Source: Valencia hispanica (Eukaryota > Chordata > Actinopteri > Cyprinodontiformes > Valenciidae). From it: 64,000 bases of DNA. Positions 1-9,896 of the stretch are shown here, piece by piece (position 1 is the stretch's first letter; each line of letters opens with the position of its first letter). Under the pieces are notes generated by a model. That model was not told the DNA's origin and did no database searches. It saw nothing but the letters and a program-made list of their open reading frames with translations. Made by a program: the position numbers and the translations under genes. Location: assembly GCA_963556495.2 (NCBI GenBank), contig OY747705.1:21292501-21356500 (forward strand). Reading direction: 5' to 3'.

Positions 1-559
1 TATAGAGTAGATTAACTAATCATAAATTATCTATGCTGGCACCATGTGGCTCAATGATAGAGTAAGCACCCCATACACAGAGCTGTAGCTCACCCTCTCC
101 CCCTTCTTCCTGTCAAGCTTCTAATAAACAAAGGCCTTTAAAGCCAAACGAATCACAAAAAATAGACAGAAGCATATAAAGACTTGTTAATCAAAAAATA
201 CTTAAATTTTCTGGAAAGCTGTTTTAGTTTAAAGCAAATATTTATTTTTTAAAACACTGAAGCCTCTTGATAGAAAGCCTAGAGAGAGTAAATAAAAAAA
301 ATATTCTGAAATAATCAGTTTGATTTGTTGGTACTGCTAAAGAGACTATTATTCTATGCATTATAGTCAAGTTTCAAACTAAGAGCTTATACCTACGTAA
401 TTACTATCTCAGCTGCTTTCAAGCTTTTTATGAGCCAACCAGTCTGATTTAAAAAAAAAAAACATACTGGCAGGTAGATTGGTATTGTTATATGTACCCC
501 AGAATAGGCAAGTAAAGGTAGTACAGGAGAAATAGCCAAAGAGACCATCCAAAACTATT

Positions 560-790
560 CAAGTGGAACTCCAAGTCCTTTTTGAGCACACCATCTGTTG
601 TATTGGGTACCGAGGGAGAAGGTCTAAAAGTGTTGCACTACTGACAGAGAAAGACAAAGAAACCAGACTGGAAGTGACCAAAAATACATTCAAAGTTTAT
701 GGAAGAAAATATTTTGGATTGATGAGACAACCTTTTATGACTTTTTTTGTGACAGCTTTTATGACTATTTTAGAATGGTTGTCTTTGTTT
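560..790 (+). mobile_element. Degenerate Tc1-like transposase relic
   Basis: The stretch around 700-740 reads like the Tc1 catalytic block (W-K-K-I-F-W-I-D-E-T), preceded by text resembling the upstream transposase region. It is short and frame-disrupted with no recognisable terminal repeats. It lies downstream of exon 11 in the flippase intron. Confidence 0.4.
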
Positions 791-936
791 ACCCCAGGAC
801 AATATGTTGAAAAGTAGATGTTTTTTTAATCCCGACTTTTGATATGTTATCATTTTCTTTCTCTATATATTGACTCTCTATGTACCGACCAAACTGGCTA
901 CCAGCTAAGGATTGCAGTAATGCAAATGATACTTAC

Positions 937-1130
937 GTGATGTAGAGTGCAATGGGCATGGCTGGGCTGAGAAGGATGATGTAGCTCCAGTAGACAAGGA
1001 ATCCATTGTAGGCTGGGTTGCTGTCAACCTCCAGAGCAGACAGGAATTCTGATTGGCTCATGACCTGATATGAAAATATGCCAGCACCAATGGCAAGGAG
1101 CAGAGCAGCCAGCAGAACTGACAGGACAAT
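937..1130 (-). CDS. ATP8B-like exon 11 (TM3, extracellular loop, TM4)
   Basis: A 194-nt exon, acceptor TTTATTAG and donor GTAAGT. It encodes a hydrophobic TM3 ([19 protein letters not shown]), a loop with [17 protein letters not shown], and TM4 [11 protein letters not shown]. The Pro-Ile of the substrate-path PISL motif is kept but Ser is Ala. Confidence 0.93.
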
Positions 1131-4100
1131 CTAATAAACCAGAATAAACGTAGTCAATATTTATAGGAACATCACAAGGTGCCACTTGCTTCTCATCCCC
1201 CTGTCCTTCATGCACTCACCCCTATTACCACTTTGTTGAAAACTTCCTCCAGTTGTGTCCTTTTTACTCTCAGTTTCCCACAGTTTCTCATGATTTTTGT
1301 GTCTGAGCCTGGCATTAAAAAAATAACAACAGTCATCTGCTACCTCTACAGCACAACGATACACAAGACCATTCTGCAGCCACAGGGTTAGAGTTCAGGG
1401 CCTTGTTTCAGCAAGTCTCTGGTGATGTACCCTTGAGCAAAATGCTGAATCCCTTTAACCCTCAGGGGATGTATGACCCCAATGCAAAGGTCGGGGGAAG
1501 AGAGAATTTTCCTTACATGGATCAATAAAGTATAACATTATGCTTTCCAGAGATGTTTTCTCAGACTCAACTAAACTCTTTAAAGACACTAACTTTCATT
1601 TGAAAAACTGATTCAACTGTTCAAGGCCAGAACACTTCTGGTAACTAATACAGCAGTAACATGTCAGCTTTGGTCTTGGCAAATTTAAAGTAGGTTAAGT
1701 CAAGTGGCTAAGAGGCTGGATAGACTTATGATCAGGCTAAACTGAGGGTGTACCAATGCAGTTTCTGGTTACTGGTATATGAAAATTGATTGATTATTCC
1801 CTTTAACTGCAACTGATTGGGGTTCATACAGCAGTACTGCCTGGGCTAGTAACAACTGATCAATGGTCACTTAGAGGACAGGAGGAGAGGGTAATCTCCT
1901 CGACTTTAATACGTCATATGTTAAGACAGAGCTGCAAGGGTTAAGCACTTAGTGCCATAATTAGAAGTACACTCTATTCTATGTAATAAAATGTATCATT
2001 GAACTAAGTATAAAAGTTTAACAGCAGCTGAAGTCTATTTAATTAATGAAAAAGTTAATTTTTTCCTCACCACATTTGTCTGCCATAAAATTGTCAAATT
2101 TCCTGACTTTTAAAAGTGTCATACCCTGGCCATGGGCAGCAATATTAATAATTGTAGGTCCTAATGATGTATTTGTGTTTTTCTTTTTTCAGTTTTGAAT
2201 GACTATTCAACAATTTCAATGGATTCTAAAAACAGGACATAATTGTACACACATGCTCAAGGATATACATACACCCCAACTTACAATTTTGATAAATGCC
2301 TCTTAGAGAGTCACATCTCAACCAAACTCTATGAGTTAGTCATTAACAACCTTCTGATATAATTCTAGTTGGTTATTTGACCCCTTTTCTTGGCACAGTT
2401 GGTAAAGTTTGTTTGAGTTGATTATATTTCTGACCAAACCAGTTTTAATGTGTTTATTATTCCACTGGAACTCCCAATTATATCCAAGTTTCCACCATTT
2501 TACCCGAACTGTTGCCTTCTGATAAATTAAAATTGGTTACCAAGTTAACAAACTAACTCCAGATTCTAAAGTTTAGTATAAACTAAAATATGCTAGAACT
2601 CCAGGGTCACTCACAGTGACGAAAGTATTTCATCACAATAGAGTGAGAGGGTTCTGACCAAGATAGAAGTCTCCAAATCTGACAATTTCAAAGTTGACTG
2701 GAATTTTCAGCTGCAACGTGGGTGGATCTTTGGACTTAAACCTAAATTTTGACAACCACCTAAAATCTGTTGCAAAATTGGTTTGCCATTTTTAAAACGT
2801 TGCCAGAATAAAAAGTTTTCAATCAAAGGATGACACATAAAAACTGGATGGCTAGAAGCAGTAAATGGTCCGAAAAACATTCTTAGGTACTTGTAGAATG
2901 TGAAGCATGTAGACCCATAATGTCTTACTCAGTGGTCCCAGGACCCGAACTAAACACGGAGAGGTATCAATTAGCGTCTATGACTCAACTCTGGAACAAA
3001 CTCGCTGAAAACCTTAGAGTAGAAACTATTGGTTTCTTTAAATAAGGAGAGAATACTTTTTGTTTACATCAGCTTTTGATCAAGCAATCTAATTATTAAA
3101 CAGTTAACAACACTTTACTTTTATGCCTATAACATTCATTTTAACAAATGTTTGTTCTTGACAAAATACTTTTATTTTGATTCTTTTTTTGTCTTTCGTT
3201 CAATGTCCTGTAAAGCACTCTGGATTGCCTTGACTAATAAAGGGTGGTATATACTTGCCTTGCCTCACATTTAATTTGACATTTGGGATTCTAGCCAAAC
3301 ATTATTTGAGATGCATGTACATTTGAGCCTGTAGGTTTGATTTTGGTAATCTGTAAATGAGACTAAATCTGCACAAAATATTTTGCACCCAGTTCTGATT
3401 TAAAAAATCATTGAAGTTGTTTGTATGATAATCATTTCCCATTGAAAAAAGGAAATGCTAAAATGTGTTATTAAATGCCCAAGTTTAACATGACATTGAT
3501 TCCAAGGTGACTGAATTCACACTTTTACAAGTACTGTTTCTGTTCCTTTAAACTTAATGCATGATTTCTACCAGTATATATCGTCAGGCCGTAGGCAAAG
3601 TCTGTGTTGCGTAGGACTGTCCCCCTAAGGAGGATGTGTTCATTTTCCAGGAGAAAGCACTCTCCTTGCCAATGTAGCTGACCTCTGAAAGTGTACAGGC
3701 GATTGTTGGGTTCCTCACAGAGCACGGCACCTATAGAATTAAACCTTCACTGATTAAATTGGACTCTTCTTTCAAATGAGAACAACTTGCACATTCAGTC
3801 AAAAGAAAATACTTTTATTCACCATTGAATGCTCCAAGGGCCTCCTCTGAGGGGTGAGAGGTCAGCTCATTATGTATTGCACCGAGTGCCTGACGGTACT
3901 TAAGGTTGGTTTCACTTAAAGAAGAAAAAAGTAGTTCTTTAAAAATGAAGTCATATAGCCTTAAACAAACAATATACAGGCATTTTCTGTGTTAAAAATA
4001 TTTTACTGCCAAAGATCCCTGCCTCTCTAACCTTCAACCTTGTGAAATTATTTAGGGAAAGACTAAGTGTATTATTCAAGTTTGACTTGTCATCACTGAA

Positions 4101-4589
4101 AGTGAACGTGCTTGTAAGGTGGGTAAAATAAATCTCCAAAGCTCACCGTGAGAACTGTAGCAAATTTTCTGATATTTTACTTCTCTAATAAAATTAATTA
4201 AATAATTGTATTTTAAAGCTTTTAAATGTCATTTGCAAGAGGGCCAAAAATTGTTGTGAGTGCTGTGTATCTATCATTCTATTGTTTGTTTGTTTCCCTT
4301 GCAAACATTGCTGTTATAGTTTTCTATATTGACAGAGTATGTGATTTAAAATCTGGCATTTTATTTACATTAAAGAAAAACACTAACTATAAACACTTTA
4401 GTGTTTGGTTTGAAAAGTTAATGGATCAAGTCAGAACATTTCTCAGAGTTACTCAGCAGCTTTAGCAAACAGATTGATTGGTTTTTCTACATTTTGTTAC
4501 CCATCGATATCAGCAGTCTCCACATAACACAAGCTATGAGGCTCTGAACTGGAAAGCAGAAGAATATCAGCCTGGGAAGAAAGATAGAA

Positions 4590-4623
<34 letters not shown>

Positions 4624-7600
4624 AATAGGAGTGTTTGGCTGCAGAATGCAAAACAGAGTTTCTCAGCGCATAACTTAAAACACACCTGCATAAAGTCACC
4701 ACACTTGCATGCATGTTTTTCATATTCTGACTTCACCAAAAGCAAATCAAATGATTTTTGAATAAAACATATTAAGTTGCAGTTCTTTTTTCATTAATTC
4801 ACAGGCTCACAGGGATGACTTGGTCTTTGCGGATCCGCAGCAAATCTCCAACACACAGATCTTTCCACTGTACTGTGATAAAACTGGAATAAAAAAAAGA
4901 GATATATAATATAATTTTTATATTTCTATATATCTATAACAAATGTAAACATAATTTACATTTGTGTTTGCCTCATACCCTGAAGTGACAAACAAAGGCA
5001 CCAGCCCCTCTGCAACTAGAATTAAGCAGGTATAGATCAGTGTTTCCCAACCCTGGCCTTGAAGTCACACTGCCCTACATGTTTTAGACATGTCTCTGCT
5101 TTACCAAATGTGCTTCAAACGATTGCAGTTCAAAAAAAGCCTTTTAATCAGCCACCAATTGAAATCAGGTGTACTGATGCAGGTAAACATCTAAACCATG
5201 CAGGGCAGTTTACCTTGAGGAGCATGGTTGAAAAACACTGTTATAGATGATGGATGGATTGATGGATGGATGGATTCACCCAAATTGTTTTAAATTATTT
5301 AAACTATTTTAGCGTAGTTAAAAAGGTATACTCCACGTTATAAAGGAAACAAAAGCCAAATAAAATTTTAGCAGGTTATAGTTAATCAAAAGCTTCTACT
5401 TTACATTTTAAAAACATGAAGTTTAACATTTTTAATGGGAAATATTTATTTTTTACTATGCATATAATACTACCGTTTAAATATTTAGTGAGGCAAGATA
5501 AAGTTGGATTTTATTCCTGTCGAACATTTTATTGACAGTTGATTTTGCATTTACCCAAAGTTTTAGAGCAAGCATGAACACACACATTAGTCTTACTGTA
5601 AAAATTCCCTCAAAAGAAGATAGGACACTTCAAATCTGACAGTTACACAGCCAGAAGTCAAAATACATGCAAAGATACAGTTCTGAACTGGAAAGCAGGA
5701 GAATATCAGCCTGGGAAACCAAATCATGTAAAGCACCTTGAATTACCCTGTTGTTGAAAATGTGCTATACAAATGAAATAGCCTTGCCTTGCCTTCTGGT
5801 TAATACTTTACATACATGAATCCTGGGCATGAACGCTATGTAAATTTTTGGGCTTTGATACAATTAAAATGCTCTTTTTTCAGGTTTTGTATGAATATCT
5901 TTAGTAGATTTCAGAAACAAGAATTAGGTGCACAAGTTCGGATTTATCATGAACATTCTCCACTCTACACATCATAATAAATATACAAGTAGGCTTATAT
6001 GTATACCACCCTACTAAAATTAGATTAGATGTGCATCAAAACTACATCCTAACCAAATACCTTTTCTAGGTAAACATCGGATATATTTCTGGTTGAATGT
6101 TTGACCATTCTTTTAATCAAAAAGGTAGAGGTGATTTAAATTGCTTGGTTTACTGACATAGAACCAGTTTTTAAAGATGTCCCATGTGTTTTAAATAGGT
6201 TTGAGGTCAATTACTTTTCAACAAGCTTAACACCAGCCTCCCTTTTCCATTCCAAAATGGCTTGATATGTATTTGGTATGACTATCCAGTTTATTAATCC
6301 TATTGAGTACATTTTTTAGCCATCTAGCTGTTGAGTTGGAATGTGGAGCAGTATATTTTGGACACTAGCCCGCAAATGTTGAGCAGTGCATCATTACGTC
6401 TGGTAAAAAGTAGCACAACAAAATGATGCTACAACCACCATGCTTGGCAGTTATTTAAGTATTCATAGGGTTCAAAATCTCACCCTGACCCTTCTAAATA
6501 TATTGATCATCATTGTGGGCAAATATTTCAATTTTGTCTCCTCTAAGCAAAGGCATGAACCAATTCTGAAAACTTCTGTTGAGCCTGAATAGGAGCAGAT
6601 TCTTGGCTTTTTTTTTTTTTGGTCACTATCATTGACCATGATCATTTATCTTTAAAAATTAACTATTTCAGTGCATACTTAAAGACCCATAACTAATATG
6701 AAATTTTTGCATATGCGGAGTGAATGTAAACTCTTCACTGGAACTGTAAAAGAACATGTCTGTCATAGTCTTCTGATTTTGTTTGAAATTACTTTGTGTT
6801 TTGCCCTGATCTGATTCATGAAAGAACCATTTAGGGATTCACTCATTTACACTTCATTAGAGATTCGTTAGTGGACTGTTTCAAGTGCAATGCTGCACTG
6901 ACTCCTGTGAGAATAACACACTGCCTTTGTCCTCACCTCTGGGAGATGAGTACGTCACAGGGTCGGGAGTTAATCTCTGAGTCACAGCGTCGCCTTGCCT
7001 GCACCGTGGTGGACGGACACAGATAGGTGGGAAGAGTGAAAAAGAGCATTAGAGCGAAGTCGGAGACTGGTGACAAGTATAGGAGTTCAGAATGATGGAC
7101 AAGGAGTGGGAATGAGGGCGGCCATGAAAGACTGAAAAGGAGGAAGGAGAAAGAAGTGATGCCATTACGAGGCTCTACAGTGACACCAGCTGGGAGATTT
7201 ACACCCTCCACTAAATGATTAGTCAATAAAGAGGGGTCAAGCAAGCGTTTCACCCAGGGATGTTAATGACCGTAACTCAGCGATGCACTTAACCAGAGAA
7301 TTCACCATGCAAAACATCGCACCTGCATTTAAAAGAAAAAGCTTTAATGATAGAAAAGAAAATTAATGCTACGAGGATGACTGCCTTTGTCAATGAGGAG
7401 AGGACAAGGAGTCATTGAGGACAATGAAGGAGAGAAAAGGGAGAACACACAAGCTTGAGCATCAAGAGACTAAATGCATGAGGCTGGTCGTGAACACAGT
7501 AAAGTGTTTTTCTCAGCCCCTAGCAATGTTTGTTTTTGACGAGAAACCATCAACTTAGATGAGCTGTGGTGGATTGGTCATCTCACCATGTCACTGGCTA

Positions 7601-9296
7601 GATCTTTCAGTCCTCTCACAGAGAGTACAACCAAGAGCGGGATGATGGTGATGTACCAAGGTATGGAGGAGATGGCAGGGACACACTGGAAACAACAATA
7701 GAGCATGAACAGAAATAAATAAAAAATCCACACATACAATCCCGTTGTAAGTTTTGCAACACAGAATGCATCACAGATGTAGCAAACAGTGGCTTGCAAA
7801 AGAACTCACACCACTTTCACTTTTCCATAATTTATCATTTTACTTAGTGTATTTTATTTTGATTTCATGAGAAATAAATCAATTACTACTTCTAAACTGG
7901 TCTCCAAATTAAAAAAATAACCAAAAGAGCTGTGTAACATTTGAAAACAGCCATGCAGAGGGCACAACAAACATCTCAAAAAAGGTGATACTGAATCAGA
8001 AGTTTTTAAGATGGATGGAAAAAGCTATGTAAGGCAAAAAAGATCAAATCAGCTTCAATGACTGTTTGGAGATGAAGTCAATAGGCCCTTGGTAACTCTG
8101 GAGAAGCTGGATAAAACATTTTAGTGCACATGCAAATATCTATGTGGGATGGAAGGAAAACACCACACATCACCCTAAACAGTGAAACATGGTGATGACA
8201 GCATCGGGCTGTTTGGATGCTTTTTTGTAGCAGGGACACAGAAACCAGCAGGAGTTGATTAATAGATTAATGAATTTTTTTTCACAAAACAGTTTGAAAC
8301 CCATGTACTATTTTCCTTCCACGTCACAATTATAAACTATTTTGTGGTGACCTCTCAGAAACAGTACAGATAAAATACTAAAGAGTTTGTGATTTTAACA
8401 TGTTAAAGTATGGACAGCTTGAAGGGGTTTAAGTACTTTTGCAAAGCACTTTATAATACCATCACATTTACTGTAACATATATTAACATCTATTCAAGTC
8501 TGAAGCCCAGTTTACAGCAGAATGCTTCATTTAGATTCAAAATGGAATGAGAGAAGACAGCAGAGGCTCCACCTGACCTGCAACACCACCATGAGGAGGA
8601 AGTAGACATTAGCAGCTCGCTGGAACTGCTCAAACAGTGTCAGGGGCAAGAAAGTCAGGGGGGAGTACTTGTGGCTGCGCACCACATTGTCCTGGCAACA
8701 AAAAAAGATGAGCAACACAAGGTTAGATAGCAAGGAAAATGATTCAGAAGACATGAAACAGCGTGTCAAGTGGCCTTGTAGAAGCAGAAACTTACTGAGT
8801 ATCGTCCCCAGGTGAAGCACAGGAAAGACTTCTTCTGTTTGTGTTTGTGGTAGTGACGGCTGTTTGCCTTCACCTCCCATGTAAAGCCTGTTGGATGGAG
8901 TTTTTTCATACAGTCCCTTTAGTTTTGATGTTCATAGGCATACATTATATAAATGCATCCAAAGCCTTTTGCATAATAATTTACATAAGTATATGTTTAT
9001 GTCTTCATGAAGACGGATTTGTTTAAACCTGAGCCTTTGTTTTCTTAAAGGAATTGCTGATGTACAAATATATGCTGCAGAAAGATGATACCTTAATAAG
9101 TAAACAGTTCAACCAGTTTGGATAACCCCTCATTGACTTTTCATTGCAAATATACAATACTTCAATTTTCTCTGTACTAAACAGACCATAATGAAAAGAA
9201 CAGAAGAAATTCAGTCAAAGGTCGGTGAAACACAAATAAAGTGAGGTTTTAAGAGGTTTAACTAAACGTACCGGATTCAGTGTCTTCTTTGGCCAT
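937..9296 (-). CDS. P4-type ATPase (phospholipid flippase), ATP8B class, 5' part of gene (11 coding exons, continues off left edge)
   Basis: P4-ATPases flip phospholipids from the outer to the inner leaflet, normally with a CDC50 subunit. Eleven exons join in frame: 9272-9296, 8796-8887, 8578-8691, 7587-7685, 6937-6998, 4811-4883, 4501-4571, 3823-3914, 3572-3730, 1220-1308 and 937-1130 (1070 nt, about 356 codons), each with AG acceptor and GT donor and matching phases. In order they encode a short N-terminus, the WEVKAN motif, [15 protein letters not shown] (TM1), TM2, an actuator domain with VGDLLRI and [23 protein letters not shown], then TM3-TM4. TM4 reads [11 protein letters not shown] where most ATP8B proteins have a PISL motif. 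The start at 9296 was chosen because it follows a plausible acceptor and gives a splice-compatible phase. The closest family is ATP8B; the altered TM4 suggests the ATP8B3/ATP8B5 branch, but this is inference from memory. The phosphorylation, nucleotide-binding and TM5-10 exons lie beyond position 1. No frameshift or in-frame stop was seen. Confidence 0.93.
1220..1308 (-). CDS. ATP8B-like exon 10 (before TM3)
   Basis: Acceptor AATGCCAG and donor GTGAGT. It encodes [20 protein letters not shown] then EVFNKVVIG. It corresponds to the family segment xDTKLMQNxGxxxxKRTxID, with more substitutions than earlier exons. Confidence 0.88.
2930..3270 (+). mobile_element. LINE 3'-end fragment in flippase intron
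   Basis: Resembles the C-terminal end of an L2-like ORF2 (actaaacacgga..., ctctggaacaaactc..., tttaaataagg) followed by a 3'UTR ending in the tail 'tgccttgactaataaagg...cttgccttgcc'. The same style of CCTTG-rich tail ends the copies at 5797, 23235 and 36652. 5'-truncated and decayed. Confidence 0.6.
3572..3730 (-). CDS. ATP8B-like exon 9 (CEEPNN to [10 protein letters not shown])
   Basis: A 159-nt exon, acceptor TTCTATAG and a weak donor GTAGAA. It encodes [16 protein letters not shown], then [20 protein letters not shown]. Both blocks are standard P4-ATPase landmarks. Confidence 0.95.
3823..3914 (-). CDS. ATP8B-like exon 8 (completes DGETNLK)
   Basis: Acceptor TTCTTTAAG and donor GTGAAT. 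It opens with the GETNLK half of DGETNLK, the actuator motif that drives dephosphorylation, then [20 protein letters not shown] and LGAFN. Confidence 0.93.
4501..4571 (-). CDS. ATP8B-like exon 7 (actuator domain, ADILLLSSS)
   Basis: Acceptor TTCTTCCCAG and donor GTAACA. It encodes [20 protein letters not shown] followed by DIDG, the near-invariant [24 protein letters not shown] block. The 36-bp stretch 4543-4578, which spans the acceptor, has a copy at 5682-5717. Confidence 0.96.
4592..4614. repeat. (AT)n microsatellite
   Basis: About 11 uninterrupted AT dinucleotides, 21 bp upstream (in gene orientation) of exon 7's acceptor. Confidence 0.95.
4811..4883 (-). CDS. ATP8B-like exon 6 (actuator domain)
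   Basis: Acceptor TTATTCCAG and donor GTGAGC. It encodes [19 protein letters not shown] followed by DQVIP, matching the KWxxxxVGDIIxLxxxxxxxAD segment of the family. Confidence 0.93.
5038..5240. mobile_element. hAT-type MITE with 8-bp target duplication
   Basis: It begins CAGTGTTTCCCAACCCTGGC and ends in the imperfect inverse ...GGTTGAAAAACACTG. Flanks are gtatagat (5030-5037) and ttatagat (5241-5248), 7 of 8 identical, as expected for hAT insertion. 203 bp, no coding capacity. It lies in the intron between exons 5 and 6. Confidence 0.8.
5249..5276. repeat. (ATGG)n microsatellite
   Basis: Short imperfect GATG/GATT tetranucleotide run directly after the hAT-type MITE. Confidence 0.8.
5682..5717 (-). 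pseudogene. 36-bp copy of ATP8B-like exon 7 fused to a LINE tail
   Basis: Identical to 4543-4578 at 35 of 36 positions. It includes part of the [11 protein letters not shown] coding sequence and the exon 7 acceptor. At 5718 the homology stops and a LINE 3' tail begins. Too short to act as an exon: no donor is present. Confidence 0.85.
5718..5797 (+). mobile_element. LINE 3' tail (5'-truncated)
   Basis: Matches the last ~80 bp of the L2-like copy ending at 23235 ('accaaatcatgtaa.gcacc', 'gtgctatacaaatgaaat', then CCTTG repeats). Extreme 5' truncation joined to exon-7-derived filler. Confidence 0.8.
6140..6660 (-). mobile_element. Tc1-like element relic
   Basis: Antisense of the common fish Tc1 internal sequence: 'aggtttgaggtcaa', 'ccattccaaaatggc', 'atgatgctacaaccaccatg' and a poly-T stretch near 6607-6620. 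No intact frame; termini not resolved. Confidence 0.5.
6937..6998 (-). CDS. ATP8B-like exon 5 (actuator domain entry)
   Basis: A 62-nt exon, acceptor GGTGCAG and donor GTGAGG. It encodes [19 protein letters not shown], matching the R-x-SDxxVNxRxxxVLI segment of P4-ATPases. The codon split over the next junction gives Ser. Confidence 0.9.
7587..7685 (-). CDS. ATP8B-like exon 4 (TM2)
   Basis: A 99-nt phase-0 exon, acceptor TTTCCAG and donor GTGAGA. It encodes [19 protein letters not shown] followed by a KDLASDM segment, corresponding to the P4-ATPase motif xISSLxWxTTxxPL and the KDxxDD region after TM2. Confidence 0.94.
7787..8450. mobile_element. Non-autonomous Tc1/mariner-like element in flippase intron
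   Basis: Left end CAGTGGCTTGCAAAAGAACT and right end, read on the minus strand, AGTGCTTTGCAAAAGTACTT form imperfect terminal inverted repeats. The interior retains 'aacagtgaaacatggtgatg', typical of Tc1 transposase DNA, but no frame. It lies between exons 3 and 4. Confidence 0.7.
8578..8691 (-). CDS. ATP8B-like exon 3 (TM1)
   Basis: A 114-nt phase-0 exon with donor GTCAGG. It encodes [18 protein letters not shown] then [15 protein letters not shown], the P4-ATPase hallmark leading into transmembrane segment 1. Confidence 0.95.
8796..8887 (-). CDS. ATP8B-like exon 2 (N-terminal cytosolic segment)
   Basis: Acceptor CCAACAG and donor GTAAGT. It encodes a WEVKAN motif followed by a His/Lys-rich stretch and [10 protein letters not shown]. 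WxVKAN is the conserved pre-TM1 motif of ATP8B proteins. Confidence 0.9.
9272..9296 (-). CDS. ATP8B-like exon 1 (start codon)
   Basis: ATG at 9296-9294 in the context CATAATGG encodes MAKEDTES plus one base, then donor GTACGT. A CTGCAG just upstream of the ATG could be the acceptor for a split 5'UTR. Phase 1 fits the next exon, giving the junction residues S-G-F-T-W. Confidence 0.8.
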
Positions 9297-9820
9297 TATG
9301 TTCTGCAGAGTCAGACCTTTACTGCAGTCTGGTTATGCTGCATTGATTAGAAAACTGATTAAATATGTTTTATGCTGAGATGCTTTTGCAGTTTTGTATC
9401 TTATTGCATGTATTTTACATTATTACATACACTGCAACATATTAAACAGAAGAGTGGTGCTACTGAGTCCCCTTCCAGGTGCCACTGTCGCTCTCTAACT
9501 GAGTACTGTAAAAACATAAACAAAATGTTACTATGGTGAACTAAAGACTAACCTGTTCTTTGACGGACTACCCTGTATTGGACTACAGAGAAATCCAACA
9601 GCCTTCTTGGACAAAAGCAGCTCAGATCTGAGCATTAAAATCTAACCTGCAAATCAAAGACAGATTAATTAGCACAAAATGTGTGAATTACTTGCATGCA
9701 AAATGCAGGATTATACATCACAAAAATCTATTTTATATAAGTTATTTCTAATTTGGATGTTTCATAAGACAGATAATATGAAATAACCTACAACATTTCA
9801 AAGAATTGTAAGCCTTTACC

Positions 9821-9891
9821 TGGACGGTTTGTTAAGTTCCTCGCCACTCTCTGGCAGCACGATGACATAGTTGAACAGTGATTCACTAAGC
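9821..9891 (-). other. Possible 5'UTR exon of the ATP8B-like gene
   Basis: On the minus strand the segment ends at CGTCCAG followed by GTAAAGG, a good donor, about 0.5 kb upstream of the coding start. It is open in one frame (ELSESLFNYVIVLPESGEEL), but that frame cannot join exon 1 or exon 2 without a stop or frame change, so a non-coding leader exon is more likely. The acceptor side is weak. Confidence 0.3.
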
Positions 9892-9896
9892 TCCAA

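Noticed and set aside
563..817. 84-codon ORF as a host gene
   Set aside because: Its best reading in another frame resembles a degraded Tc1 transposase; no splice or start context.
3951..4139. Minus-strand 62-codon ORF as an extra flippase exon
   Set aside because: It lies in the intron between exons 7 and 8, which already join in frame to form DGETNLK.
8841..9026. Plus-strand 61-codon ORF near flippase exon 2
   Set aside because: It overlaps a supported minus-strand exon and intron; hydrophobic by composition only.
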